Assembly: GCF_001422375.1 (NCBI RefSeq)
Contig: NZ_LMMU01000009.1
Coordinates: 181-64,180 of the forward strand
From: Methylobacterium sp. Leaf99
Lineage (GTDB): Bacteria; Pseudomonadota; Alphaproteobacteria; Rhizobiales; Beijerinckiaceae
Reading direction: 5' to 3'
DNA length: 64,000 bases
This document shows positions 38,538 through 52,390 of the stretch, piece by piece. The position numbers and the translations under genes were made by a program. How positions within the stretch are numbered: position 1 is the stretch's first letter; each line of letters opens with the position of its first letter. Below the pieces are notes generated by a model, which was not told the DNA's origin, made no database searches, and was given only the letters and a program-made list of their open reading frames with translations.

Positions 38538-39782
38538 ATGGACACGCCCGACGCAGCCCCCGCCGCCCCCGCCGAGATCGTGACCGAACTGCAGGTCCGC
38601 GCCGTCCAGGGCCTGGGCCAGATCGCGGCAGCCGAATGGGATTCCTGCGCCACCTCGCCCGAGACCCTGTCGGCCGGGGACGAGACCCACAACCCGTTCA
38701 CCTCCCACGCCTTCCTGTCGGCCCTGGAGGATTCGGGCTGCGTCTCGCGCCACACCGGCTGGCTGCCGCTCCACGTGGCGGTGGAGCGCGAGGGCCGCCT
38801 CGTCGGGGTGGCGCCGTGCTATCTCAAATCCCACAGCCAGGGCGAGTACGTGTTCGACCATGGCTGGGCCGACGCCTACGAGCGGGCCGGCGGGGCCTAT
38901 TACCCCAAGCTCCAGGTCAGCGTGCCGTTCACCCCCGTCACCGGGGCGCGCTTCCTCATCGCGCCGGGCCAGGACGTGAACGAGGCCGCCTCCGCCCTGG
39001 TGGCGGGCCTGCGCGCCCTGCGGGCCGAGACCAAGGCCTCGTCGATCCACGTCACCTTCATGCAGGAGCGGGAATGGACGCAGGCCGGGGAACTCGGGTT
39101 CCTCCAGCGCGTCGACCAGCAGTTCCACTGGGACAATGCCGGCTACGCCACCTTCGAGGATTTCCTGGGCGCGCTGGCCTCCCGCAAACGCAAGGCGATC
39201 CGGCGCGAGCGCCGGGACGCGCTTGCCAACGGCATCACCATCGAACACGTCACCGGCGCCGACCTGAAGCCCGAGCACTGGGAGGCGTTCTACGCGTTCT
39301 ACTCCGACACCGGCGCGCGCAAATGGGGCCGGCCCTACCTCAACCGCAAGTTCTTCGACCTCGTCGGCGCGCGCATGCCCGAGCGGGTACTGCTGATCCT
39401 GGCCCGGCGCGAGGGGCAGATCATCGCCGGCGCCATCAACTTCATCGGCGACGTCGCCCTCTACGGCCGCAACTGGGGCTGCGTCGAGGACCATCCGTTC
39501 CTGCATTTCGAGGTCTGCTACTATCAGGCCATCGACTACGCCATCGCGCACGGCCTGAAGCGCGTCGAGGCCGGGGCCCAGGGCGAGCACAAGCTCGCGC
39601 GCGGCTACCGGCCGGTGCTCATGCATTCGGCCCACGACATCGCCGACCCCGCCCTGCGCCGGGCCGTGGCCGACTACCTCGAGCGCGAGCGCGCGCACGT
39701 GATCGAGGCGGCCGACGCGCTCGACACCCTGACGCCGTTCCGGCGCGGCGGGATCGAGGGCGGGCCCGACGAGCCAGTCTGA
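38538..39782 (+). CDS. FemAB-like/GNAT acyltransferase (PF04339)
   Basis: A 414-residue acyltransferase of the DUF482/FemAB-like type (COG3146). Typical pieces: NPFTSHAFLSALEDSGCV near the N-terminus, GYATFEDFLGALASRKRKAIRRERRDA (a basic helix), YSDTGARKWGRPYLNRKFFDLVGARMPERVLLILARREGQIIAGAINF and CYYQAIDYAIAHGLKRVEAGAQGEHKLARGY. Related enzymes join amino acids to cell-envelope components or build lipids, but the substrate is unknown. It precedes a glutathione peroxidase by 21 bases. Confidence 0.9.
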   Translation: MDTPDAAPAAPAEIVTELQVRAVQGLGQIAAAEWDSCATSPETLSAGDETHNPFTSHAFLSALEDSGCVSRHTGWLPLHVAVEREGRLVGVAPCYLKSHSQGEYVFDHGWADAYERAGGAYYPKLQVSVPFTPVTGARFLIAPGQDVNEAASALVAGLRALRAETKASSIHVTFMQEREWTQAGELGFLQRVDQQFHWDNAGYATFEDFLGALASRKRKAIRRERRDALANGITIEHVTGADLKPEHWEAFYAFYSDTGARKWGRPYLNRKFFDLVGARMPERVLLILARREGQIIAGAINFIGDVALYGRNWGCVEDHPFLHFEVCYYQAIDYAIAHGLKRVEAGAQGEHKLARGYRPVLMHSAHDIADPALRRAVADYLERERAHVIEAADALDTLTPFRRGGIEGGPDEPV

Positions 39783-39803
39783 AACCATTGCCGAAGGCGC
39801 CCG

Positions 39804-40325
39804 ATGACCGACCTGCACAGCCTCGTTCCGCGCGCCGCCGACGGCACGCCGTATCCGCTCGCGCAGCATCGCGGCGAGGTGCTCCTCGTCGTCAACACCG
39901 CCTCGCAATGCGGCTTCACCGGGCAGTATGCCGGGCTCGAGGACCTGTGGCGCCGCCACCGCGCCGCCGGCCTCGCGGTGCTGGGGTTTCCCTGCAACCA
40001 GTTCGGCGCCCAGGAACCGGGGGATGCCGCCGAGATCGCCCGATTCTGTAGCCTGACCTACGACGTGACCTTCCCGGTGCTCGCCAAGGTGGCGGTGAAC
40101 GGAGCCGACGCCGACCCGGTCTTCGCCCACCTCAAGCGTGAACGGCCGGGACTGCTCGGCCTCACGGGCATCAAGTGGAATTTCACCAAGTTCCTCGTCG
40201 GCCGCGACGGCCGGGTGATCGCCCGCTACGCCCCGAAGACGAAGCCGGCCGATCTCGACGCGGCCATCGCGAAGGCCCTGGCCGAGCCGGCGCCTCAGGC
40301 CTCGGCGGCGGCGGTCGCCGGGTAG
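39804..40325 (+). CDS. Glutathione peroxidase (thioredoxin-dependent type)
   Basis: A 173-residue peroxidase. Peroxidatic Cys36 sits in NTASQCGFTGQY, with LGFPCNQFGAQEPG carrying the likely resolving cysteine and IKWNFTKFLVGRDG the conserved Trp/Asn. A selenocysteine codon is absent. The final 31 bases overlap the 3' end of the convergent cation-transport gene. Confidence 0.94.
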   Translation: MTDLHSLVPRAADGTPYPLAQHRGEVLLVVNTASQCGFTGQYAGLEDLWRRHRAAGLAVLGFPCNQFGAQEPGDAAEIARFCSLTYDVTFPVLAKVAVNGADADPVFAHLKRERPGLLGLTGIKWNFTKFLVGRDGRVIARYAPKTKPADLDAAIAKALAEPAPQASAAAVAG

Positions 40326-41266
40326 GAGGCCGCCTCCTTCGACTGGATCTCGATGAACACCCGGGTCACGTCGGGGCTCTTCGCCTTGAGCTTGCGTTCG
40401 AGGCGTCCGACCATCGCCTCGATGGCGCCGGCGCTCAGGGTGTCGTCCATGTCGAGGCTGACGTTCACCAGGATGTCGGACGGCCCCATGTGCTGGGTCA
40501 GCACGGCGTTGACGTTGTGGACGCCCGGCTCCGTGCGGACCACCGCGCGGATGGCGGCGACGAGGGCCGGGTCCGCCGCCTCGCCGATGAGCAGGCCGTG
40601 GGTCTCGATCATCAGGAAGGCCGCCATGCCGATGAGGATCGCCCCGATGGCGATGGAGGCCCAGCCGTCGAGGTCGGGCATGTCGAGGACATGCGCCAGG
40701 ATCACGCCCGAGAGGGCGACCACGAGGCCCATCAGGGCGGCGACGTCCTCGATGAGCACCGTGAACAGGGCCGGGTCCTTGCTGCGGCGGATGGCGGTGA
40801 TCGGCGGCCGGCTGCCCTTCTCGGCCCAGAACGACTTCAGGGCGACGGCACAGGAATAGCCCTCGGCGAGCACGGCGAAGCCGAGGATGCCGACATTGAC
40901 CCACAGGCCCGGGATGGTGTGGCCGAACACGTGGGCGTCCGAGACCGGCTCGGGATAATGCAGCTTGTGGATGCCCTCGTAGACCGCGAAGGCGCCGCCC
41001 CCGAGGAAGATGAACAGCGCGACGATGAAGGCGTAGAAGTAGATCTCCCGGCCGTAGCCGAACGGGTGCAGGGCATCCGCCGGGCGCTTCGCCCGCTTCA
41101 TGCCCACCAGCAGCAGGATCTGGTTGGTGGTGTCCACCATGGAGTGGACGCCCTCGGCCAGCATGGCCGAGGAGCCGGTGAAGAACGCGCCGACGAACTT
41201 CGCCGCCGCGATGGCGAGGTTGGCGCCGGCGGCGGTGTAGATGGCGCTGGTGCTCTCGTGGGCCAT
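40295..41266 (-). CDS. Cation diffusion facilitator family transporter
   Basis: A 323-residue CDF transporter with six membrane helices (segments beginning about 12, 37, 73, 115, 165, 190) and a cytoplasmic C-terminal domain. The metal-binding motif in helix 2 is AEGVHSMVDTTNQILLLVG (A-E-G-x-H-S-x-x-D), with FPFGYGRE-like HPFGYGREIYFYAF following. It probably exports Zn2+, Fe2+ or Co2+; which cation cannot be read. The ATG at 41264-41266 starts it; the longer frame adds basic residues not typical. Convergent with the GPX gene, overlapping by 31 bases. Confidence 0.9.
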   Translation of the reverse strand: MAHESTSAIYTAAGANLAIAAAKFVGAFFTGSSAMLAEGVHSMVDTTNQILLLVGMKRAKRPADALHPFGYGREIYFYAFIVALFIFLGGGAFAVYEGIHKLHYPEPVSDAHVFGHTIPGLWVNVGILGFAVLAEGYSCAVALKSFWAEKGSRPPITAIRRSKDPALFTVLIEDVAALMGLVVALSGVILAHVLDMPDLDGWASIAIGAILIGMAAFLMIETHGLLIGEAADPALVAAIRAVVRTEPGVHNVNAVLTQHMGPSDILVNVSLDMDDTLSAGAIEAMVGRLERKLKAKSPDVTRVFIEIQSKEAASYPATAAAEA

Positions 41267-41411
41267 GCGGGTCTCGTCCGGAAAGGGGCCGGGGGAGTCC
41301 CTGGCGTCGATCCCTGCAACGCGCTGAGTACGGTCAAGGTTCGCCCGGTGGACGCGCGGGGGGCGCCTGTGCATCGTGGCGCCCGAAACGATTTCATCGG
41401 AGCGACCGGCC

Positions 41412-41843
41412 GTGACCGCAGCCTATGACCCCCAGAACATCTTCGCCAAGATTTTACGCGGGGAGATCCCGGCTCACCGGGTCTACGAGGACGACCACAC
41501 CCTGGCGTTCATGGACGTGATGCCCCAGGGCGAGGGCCATACCCTGGTGATCCCCAAGGCCCCGGCCCGTGGTCTCCTCGACGCCGACCCGGCCTCCCTC
41601 GCGGCGGTGGCGGCGACGGTCCAACGCGTCGCCCGCGCGGCGAAGGCGGCGTTCGCGGCCGACGGCCTGACGGTGTTCCAGTACAACGAGCCGGCCGGCG
41701 GCCAGACGGTGTTCCACCTCCACGTCCACATCCTGCCGCGCTTCGACGGCGTGGCCCTCGGGCGTCACACGGGCGGCATGGCCGATCAGGGTCTGCTCGC
41801 CGATCACGCGGCGCGGATCCGGGCGGCGCTGGAGACGGCGTAA
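41412..41843 (+). CDS. HIT-family protein
   Basis: A 143-residue histidine-triad protein (nucleotide hydrolase or AMP-lysine hydrolase type). The signature HLHVHILP carries the catalytic triad His, preceded by NEPAGGQTVFHLH. The GTG at 41412 is favoured over a GTG at 41376 because GGAGCG at 41399-41404 is well placed; the shorter protein begins VTAAYDPQNIFAKILRGEIP, a standard HIT start. Confidence 0.92.
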   Translation: MTAAYDPQNIFAKILRGEIPAHRVYEDDHTLAFMDVMPQGEGHTLVIPKAPARGLLDADPASLAAVAATVQRVARAAKAAFAADGLTVFQYNEPAGGQTVFHLHVHILPRFDGVALGRHTGGMADQGLLADHAARIRAALETA

Positions 41844-41885
41844 CGGTTGTCGCTCGGGCAAGGCGAGCCCGCGGCGACGCTCGCG

Positions 41886-42311
41886 TCACCCGGCGTTGAG
41901 GGTTTCGCCGGTCCCCATGGCGGTCCCGGCCGCGGCGACGGGCGCACCCATGAGCAGGCGGCGCAGGGCCGCGTTCTCGGCCTCGAGCTCGCTCACGCGG
42001 CGCATCAGGGCCATGAGCGAGGTGGTATCCTCGGCGGGAGCCGGCGCGGAGGCCGGCGCGGCCTCGAGGGCGAAGGCAATGCCGACGCCGTCGGCGCGGC
42101 GCCAGGCCAGGGTCGAGCGGTAGGTCTTGTCCTTCTGCGGAATGTAGAGCTCGAAGGAATCGGGCAGCGTCGAGGTCTCGGTGAGCGCCAAGCGTGCACC
42201 GGAGGCCGACATGTCGCGCACGAGGCAATCCATGCTCGACGCGCCCTTGTTGAACAGGATCCGGCCCTTGAGGAACGTCCTCTGCCGTACTTCCCTGCGA
42301 TGCTCCGACAT
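41886..42311 (-). CDS. PilZ domain protein with C-terminal coiled coil
   Basis: A 141-residue protein. Residues 1-75 form a PilZ domain with RREVRQRTFLKGRI (the R-x-x-x-R c-di-GMP motif) and DMSASGARLALTE (D-x-S-x-x-G). The C-terminal part (about 92-125) is a short coiled coil SLMALMRRVSELEAENAALRRLL. Such proteins are c-di-GMP receptors; the target is unknown. Convergent with the HIT gene. Confidence 0.9.
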   Translation of the reverse strand: MSEHRREVRQRTFLKGRILFNKGASSMDCLVRDMSASGARLALTETSTLPDSFELYIPQKDKTYRSTLAWRRADGVGIAFALEAAPASAPAPAEDTTSLMALMRRVSELEAENAALRRLLMGAPVAAAGTAMGTGETLNAG

Positions 42312-42402
42312 GGGGCGCGACCTCCGTTCACCGCACGTAATGCCGGTACCCTGGCACGCGCGCCTTAAGGAATGATCGCCGGAATGCCGGATTCGCGGCC
42401 GG

Positions 42403-42630
42403 TCAGTGGAAGCGGCTGTCCATGGTCTGGAACAGGTAGAAGCCGTTGAAGCGCACGGCCGTCTCCGCCGCCCGGTCGTCGAACTCGATGGGGGCCGCGC
42501 CCAGATCCGCGATCTTGCCGCCGAACGACCAGTGTCCGCCGCCGAGGAAGTGCGGCACCGCGCGGCTCTCCGGCACGGCGCAGCACAGGCCCTCGACGGT
42601 CCTGAGGCAGAAAACGTTGTAATTCTGCAT
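42403..42630 (-). CDS. Small hypothetical protein
   Basis: A 75-residue protein with two cysteines near the start (CLRTVEGLCCAV) and a PHFLGGGHWSFGGKIADLGAAPIEFDD segment. No family recognised. Short ATG-started frame with no obvious partner; lies between nadE and the PilZ gene. Confidence 0.5.
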   Translation of the reverse strand: MQNYNVFCLRTVEGLCCAVPESRAVPHFLGGGHWSFGGKIADLGAAPIEFDDRAAETAVRFNGFYLFQTMDSRFH

Positions 42631-42696
42631 CGGTCAACCTCCGATTCGCCCGCTCGGCAGACGGCTTAGCCAGACAATCGGACAGGTTTGTGTCGG

Positions 42697-44763
<2,067 letters not shown>

Positions 44764-44940
44764 AGGGCAGGGGGCTTCCGGTCGGGGCCTTCGGGACTGA
44801 CCGGTCCATCCTACCCCGCGGCGCCCCCGCTCTCCAACCGCCGCACCGGAGCAAGCGTCTGTTAACGACGATGGTCCTAACTCGTCGGTGAACCGCGCCC
44901 CTCCCGGCGGCGGACCCGCTTCGAGTAAATCCGGCCAATC

Positions 44941-48183
<3,243 letters not shown>

Positions 48184-48299
48184 GCCGTCTCCGCCCCGTC
48201 CGGGGCGGGAGCGTGGCCCCGACCCGTCGCATAATCGCCACAGGGGCGGACTCTAAGCGGAGCCCGCCCCGTCCGAACCGCCCTTTAGGAGACCGCCAG

Positions 48300-49196
48300 A
48301 TGATCGGCCGCCGTCACCGCCTCGCCGCCGGCCCGCTCCTCGTCCTGGCGGCCGTCCTCGTCCAGTCTCAGCCCGTCGCGGCCCAGGGCTCGTTCCTCGA
48401 CGGCCTGTTCGGCCGGAAGGAGGAGCCGGCCCCGGCGCCCGTCGAGCCGGCGGCTCCGCCGGCGCCCGTCGCGCCGAAGAAGCCGGCACCGCAGGCGGCC
48501 AAGCCGGCCAAGGACCCGAAGGACGCCAAGGCGGTCGCTGGCGACAAGATCGTGACCCCCAAGCTTCCGGCGAAGGCCGCGGAGCCCGCCGCCAAGGTGG
48601 CGGCCGTGGGCGCGCCCCTGGGCCAGGAGGCCGATGCGGCCGGCGTGCTGGCGCAGGCCAACGCCTACTTCAACGGCATCACCACGCTCACCGGCTCCTT
48701 CATCCAGATCGGCGCCGACGGGCGGCGCATCGGCGGCAAGCTGACCCTGGCCAAACCCGGCCGCCTGCGCTTCGACTACGACCAGCCCTCCCCCCTGGAG
48801 GTGGTGGCCGACGGCACGTCGGTCGCGGTCAAGGATCGCAGGCTCGGCACGCAGGACCTGTACTTCATCTCGCAGACGCCCCTGAAATTCCTCCTGCGGG
48901 AAAAGATCGACCTCGCCCGCGACCTCACGGTCTCGGACGTGTCGAACGATCCGGGCGGCGTGCGCATCTCCATGGAGGACCGCTCGACCCTCGGCGGCAC
49001 CTCGAAGATCCAGCTGTTCTTCGACGCCGAGGTGAAGACCCTGAGCCAGTGGCGGATCACCGACCCGCAGGGCTACCAGACCACAGTGCAGCTCTCGAAC
49101 CTGCAGAAGGGCCGCAGCGTCGAGGGCACGGCGTTCTTCATCAATTACGGCCGGTCCGAGGACAAGGCCATGGAGAAGCAGATCCGGGCGCAGTGA
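48300..49196 (+). CDS. lolA: Outer-membrane lipoprotein carrier protein LolA
   Basis: A 298-residue LolA, the periplasmic carrier shuttling lipoproteins to the outer membrane. Signal peptide (MIGRRHRLAAGPLLVLAAVLVQSQPVAA, 1-28), a Pro/Lys/Ala-rich spacer (about 35-105), then the LolA fold with ANAYFNGITTLTGSFIQIGADGRRIGGKLTLAKPGRLRFDYDQPSPLEVVADGTSVAVKDRR and a final INYGRSED. The spacer makes it longer than the E. coli protein (about 180 mature residues). GGAG at 48291 supports the ATG at 48300. Confidence 0.92.
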   Translation: MIGRRHRLAAGPLLVLAAVLVQSQPVAAQGSFLDGLFGRKEEPAPAPVEPAAPPAPVAPKKPAPQAAKPAKDPKDAKAVAGDKIVTPKLPAKAAEPAAKVAAVGAPLGQEADAAGVLAQANAYFNGITTLTGSFIQIGADGRRIGGKLTLAKPGRLRFDYDQPSPLEVVADGTSVAVKDRRLGTQDLYFISQTPLKFLLREKIDLARDLTVSDVSNDPGGVRISMEDRSTLGGTSKIQLFFDAEVKTLSQWRITDPQGYQTTVQLSNLQKGRSVEGTAFFINYGRSEDKAMEKQIRAQ

Positions 49197-49233
49197 AGAT
49201 TTTCGCTCCGTATCTTGAAAGGGTGTTCTGACG

Positions 49234-50037
49234 TCAGAGCAAATCCGCGAGTGCGAAGGTGGTCGGTACGAAAGGCTCGCTCTCGGCGACGCGACGTTCC
49301 AGGGCGTCGATGGATACTTCCGGTCGCGAAACGTCGATTCCCGTCAATTGCCAGGGTGCCAAGGTCCACCAGCGGCTCGCCAGCAGGCGTGTGATGAGGG
49401 GCTCTGGGAACCTGTAGCGGACGGCGCGTGCAGGATTGCCGACCATCACGGCATAGGGTGGTACGTCCCGCGTCACGACGGCGTAGGCTCCTATGATGGC
49501 GCCCGTGCCGATCCTCACTCCTTGCCGGATATATGCACGGTGCCCAATCCAGACGTCATTTTCGATCATGATTCGACTACCCATCACGAAACCCTGGCTG
49601 CCCTCGGTGTTCGGACGGTAGGCATCGTATTCCGCCGCGCCAGTAAATGATTGGCCGACATCAAAGAGTTTCTCATGCAAGTAGAAGCTTGGGGTCGTGC
49701 TGAGCCAATTGATCGAGTGGTCGCCGCGGCCCATCTGAACTTCTTCGCCAATGGATGTGTATCGACCTACGTCGATATTGTTGAAGTATCCAGTAACGCC
49801 ATAGCTGAAACACCCCATCCGCAAGTACCCATGTAGATCCATCCATTTGACGCTGCACGGCGCTTCGTACACCGACTCCTCGGGAATCCACATGGCACCT
49901 GGACCATGCGCGGTTTCCACGCCGCGCGCGTGGAGTTTCTGCTTCAGATCGGCGGTCAGGAGGTAGCGACCTAAGACAGGTTCAGGGGCGGGGTGCGGTG
50001 TGACCTCCTTTCGGCGTTTGAAATAGCGTGAGAACAC
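49234..50037 (-). CDS. CatB-related O-acetyltransferase (left-handed beta-helix)
   Basis: A 267-residue xenobiotic acetyltransferase of the CatB type. Hexapeptide repeats (VGRYTSIGEEVQMGRGDHSINW, then GSRIMIENDVWIGHRAYIRQGVRIGTGAIIGAYAVVTRDVPPYAVMVGNPARAVRYRF) are diagnostic, and the His in GDHSINWLS is the likely catalytic base. Start is a GTG at 50035-50037, preceded by AAGGAG. Base composition and codon use are less GC-rich than in the neighbours. It probably acetylates a sugar or lipid of the cell surface; antibiotic inactivation is possible but unsupported. Confidence 0.87.
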   Translation of the reverse strand: MFSRYFKRRKEVTPHPAPEPVLGRYLLTADLKQKLHARGVETAHGPGAMWIPEESVYEAPCSVKWMDLHGYLRMGCFSYGVTGYFNNIDVGRYTSIGEEVQMGRGDHSINWLSTTPSFYLHEKLFDVGQSFTGAAEYDAYRPNTEGSQGFVMGSRIMIENDVWIGHRAYIRQGVRIGTGAIIGAYAVVTRDVPPYAVMVGNPARAVRYRFPEPLITRLLASRWWTLAPWQLTGIDVSRPEVSIDALERRVAESEPFVPTTFALADLL

Positions 50038-50356
50038 TCGGATGAAGCTCCTTGAGGCGATGATGGCTGTGAGTATTATCGCGAGGAAGACGAGCCGCGA
50101 GCCGCCTCCGCCCTGGCACGCGAGGACGGTGGAAATCTGTTAGCCCATCAGGTGCACAGGCTCAAAACGATCCTCTCAATGGCGGTTCGTAGGGGGGGCT
50201 TCATATTATCTGAGTGAACCCGGCGGGTTTTCCGCCGGTGTGCGTCCTGTTTCTACCCCTTGGTGCTCGACTCTCGGCACGAATAAAGGGTTCAAGGTAA
50301 AAGCCCCGGAAGCCGCGCAAATTTATAGTTAAACTTCGAAAAAGGGACATCGTCTT
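50038..50356. other. AT-richer divergent intergenic region with a hairpin
   Basis: About 319 bases between the acetyltransferase and the fucosyltransferase-like gene, both pointing away. A perfect hairpin CCGGCGG-GTTTT-CCGCCGG sits at 50220-50238; a TATA-rich stretch AAATTTATAGTTAAAC (about 50319-50334) lies upstream of the plus-strand gene and may contain its promoter. Confidence 0.5.
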
Positions 50357-51325
50357 ATGTCGAATCAGTTGCCGCTCGGTTATCATTACAATGATGGCGG
50401 TATTAACAATCAAAAGTTCGCTCTGCTGGGGCTATGTGCCGCCGCCGCGAAGAATGAAAACTCAGATGGGCGGGAAATTTACCTTCCAAAAATATTCAGT
50501 CGTGATCAGCATGACAAGCGGTCGTCGCTGCATGAGTTCGATGCCATTTTCTGGAGAGACGTATTTGAATCTTTCTGTGAAAGGTGGGGCATCGTCATTG
50601 TCGATATGCCCAATGTTTCTTATGCCGATCGTATCGAACGCGGAGGTTGGACACTTTTCGGCGAGGGAGCAGGGCAACTTGGAAAACATTACCACGCCAA
50701 GGCCGATATAAGTGCGAGCCTTGCGGCAGATTTCCTTAGGTCTTTGGTTCCCCGTATAAAATCGAAACCAATTTTCCAAAATATTTGTAATCAGGTGTTT
50801 TTCTCAAAGGGAATTAATACAGTTGTTCAGCTTCGCATCGAGGAGGACTGGTTCCAGTACTGTCAACAGAATTTATCTGTTACTGTTGAAGAAAAGGAAG
50901 ATTTTTATCTTGAGGCTCATCAGATTATTCAGAAAGTGAAGAGTTCACTTTCTGATATAGGGGATACTGTCTTCGTTGTCTGTGACGAGCGTTATATTTT
51001 CGCTCCAAAATGGGAGATCGCAAAAAGGACTTACGACGAAACCGGGGTTAGCATCATTTGGAAGTCGGATCTGATTCCCAATGAGGATTATGATGCGCTT
51101 TCGCCACTCGACGCATCACTGATCGATTTCGAAATCAGTGCCCTGGCGCCCAGATTTGTTGGAAACTCGCGGTCCACGTTTGCGAACCTTCTCTGCTTCG
51201 AACGATTCGCCAGATCTTTCCGGCCTTCTGGGGACTGCTACATCTACAATAATATCGGGCCTACACTCGGCCTTCGCACCGATCTGGGAACCGCATTCGT
51301 TCCGAAAGACGTTTGTGCTTCTTGA
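50357..51325 (+). CDS. Fucosyltransferase-like protein (O-FucT/GT65-type fold)
   Basis: A 322-residue protein with a distant match to the O-fucosyltransferase superfamily: an N-terminal GGINNQKFALLGLCAAA segment (residues about 13-30), like the G-G-x-N-N-Q motif for the nucleotide-sugar donor, and a C-terminal SALAPRFVGNSRSTFANLL segment (about 262-280), like the substrate/nucleotide-binding end. Between them lies a long, weakly conserved domain with several Phe/Trp. It has no signal peptide. Codons such as AAT, ATT and TTA are frequent, in contrast to the rest of the window. A ribosome-binding AAGGGA precedes the ATG at 50357. Donor and acceptor are unknown. Confidence 0.6.
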   Translation: MSNQLPLGYHYNDGGINNQKFALLGLCAAAAKNENSDGREIYLPKIFSRDQHDKRSSLHEFDAIFWRDVFESFCERWGIVIVDMPNVSYADRIERGGWTLFGEGAGQLGKHYHAKADISASLAADFLRSLVPRIKSKPIFQNICNQVFFSKGINTVVQLRIEEDWFQYCQQNLSVTVEEKEDFYLEAHQIIQKVKSSLSDIGDTVFVVCDERYIFAPKWEIAKRTYDETGVSIIWKSDLIPNEDYDALSPLDASLIDFEISALAPRFVGNSRSTFANLLCFERFARSFRPSGDCYIYNNIGPTLGLRTDLGTAFVPKDVCAS

Positions 51326-51464
51326 AGCGGTGGCCCGATGGTTGGCCATTCGCATTCGCGCTATTGCTTCGAGCATTCGCGACAGGCAGCAGCTTTTTGC
51401 CCCGTACCGAGGGGTAAATGTCCGTAAGGTGCTCCGCGCCATGCCCTTTCGTGCCGTCCGCCCT

Positions 51465-52295
51465 CTATAGGGTATCCACGATCGCGGTACGGGGCGTCTC
51501 GGAGGGGGCTCCCGGAATCCGCCACCGATCCAATTCCGCATCGATGGCCCCTTGCGTCCCCGCCATGAACGCCGCACCCGAAAGCCCCGCCGGCAGGAGC
51601 GGGAGGTAGCGCACCGTCACGGCGCCGGGATGGTGGCGTGAGCCGCCGTGGGGCCAGTACAGGCCGGAATTCACCGCCACGGGCAGCACCGGCAGGCCGA
51701 GCTTGGCGTAAAGCAGCTCGACGCCGCGCTTGAACTGCACCGGATCGGCGATGCCGCCGCGGGTGCCCTCCGGGAACATCAGCACGGAGCGGCCGTCCGC
51801 GATGGCCGCGCGGCTCTCGTCGATCATCACGCGCAGGGCCTGGGTGCCGTTGGCCCGGTCGATGATGATCATCGGCGAGCGCCGCAGGAACCAGCCGACG
51901 ATGGGGATCGCCACGAGTTCGCGCTTGGCCACGATGGCGACGTTGGGCACCAGGGTGAGGAACGCCAGGGTCTCCCAGGCCGACTGGTGATTGGCGACGA
52001 TGAGGCAGGGGCCGGCCGGGACGTTCGCCCGCCCCTCCTCGACGTAGGTCAGGCGGACGATGCGCGCGAGGCCGAACAGGATGCCGCGCGACCACAGGCG
52101 GGTCGCCGCGCGGATCGGCTTCGCGGGCGCGCCCAGCGCCGCCAGCACCACGAGGGGCACGACGAAGAGCGCGGTCCAGCCGGCCCAGTACAGGTTGAAC
52201 AGCGTGGAGCGGATGCGCGACACGGTAACGACAGCCCTCGATCGCGCGCCCTTCCGGACCCCGTCGGGGATCGCGGACGGGCGCGGCATTTCCAC
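51465..52295 (-). CDS. plsC: 1-acyl-sn-glycerol-3-phosphate acyltransferase
   Basis: A 276-residue PlsC-type acyltransferase making phosphatidic acid. Block I NHQSAWE (residues 102-108), in which His is catalytic, and block III FPEGTR (174-179) are intact. An N-terminal membrane segment (about 33-55) anchors it. The fourth block LPVLPVAVNSGLYWP is present. Several in-frame starts exist (Met1, Met3, Val22-23), so the exact N-terminus is unsettled. Divergent from the exonuclease. Confidence 0.93.
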   Translation of the reverse strand: MEMPRPSAIPDGVRKGARSRAVVTVSRIRSTLFNLYWAGWTALFVVPLVVLAALGAPAKPIRAATRLWSRGILFGLARIVRLTYVEEGRANVPAGPCLIVANHQSAWETLAFLTLVPNVAIVAKRELVAIPIVGWFLRRSPMIIIDRANGTQALRVMIDESRAAIADGRSVLMFPEGTRGGIADPVQFKRGVELLYAKLGLPVLPVAVNSGLYWPHGGSRHHPGAVTVRYLPLLPAGLSGAAFMAGTQGAIDAELDRWRIPGAPSETPRTAIVDTL

Positions 52296-52390
52296 GGCGA
52301 CGGCCGGGGCGGTTTCGGTCTATGCCGAAGCCGCCGCGCCGACGCGCGCACGTTCCTTTAAACGTTTTCCAGCCTCACGCGAGCCGATCG

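Noticed and set aside
50201..50413. 70-codon minus-strand frame in the AT-rich islet
   Set aside because: It overlaps the start of the fucosyltransferase-like gene, and its sequence has no conserved feature.
49234..51325. Insertion sequence or prophage explaining the AT-rich islet
   Set aside because: No transposase, integrase, terminal inverted repeats or target-site duplication were seen at its borders.
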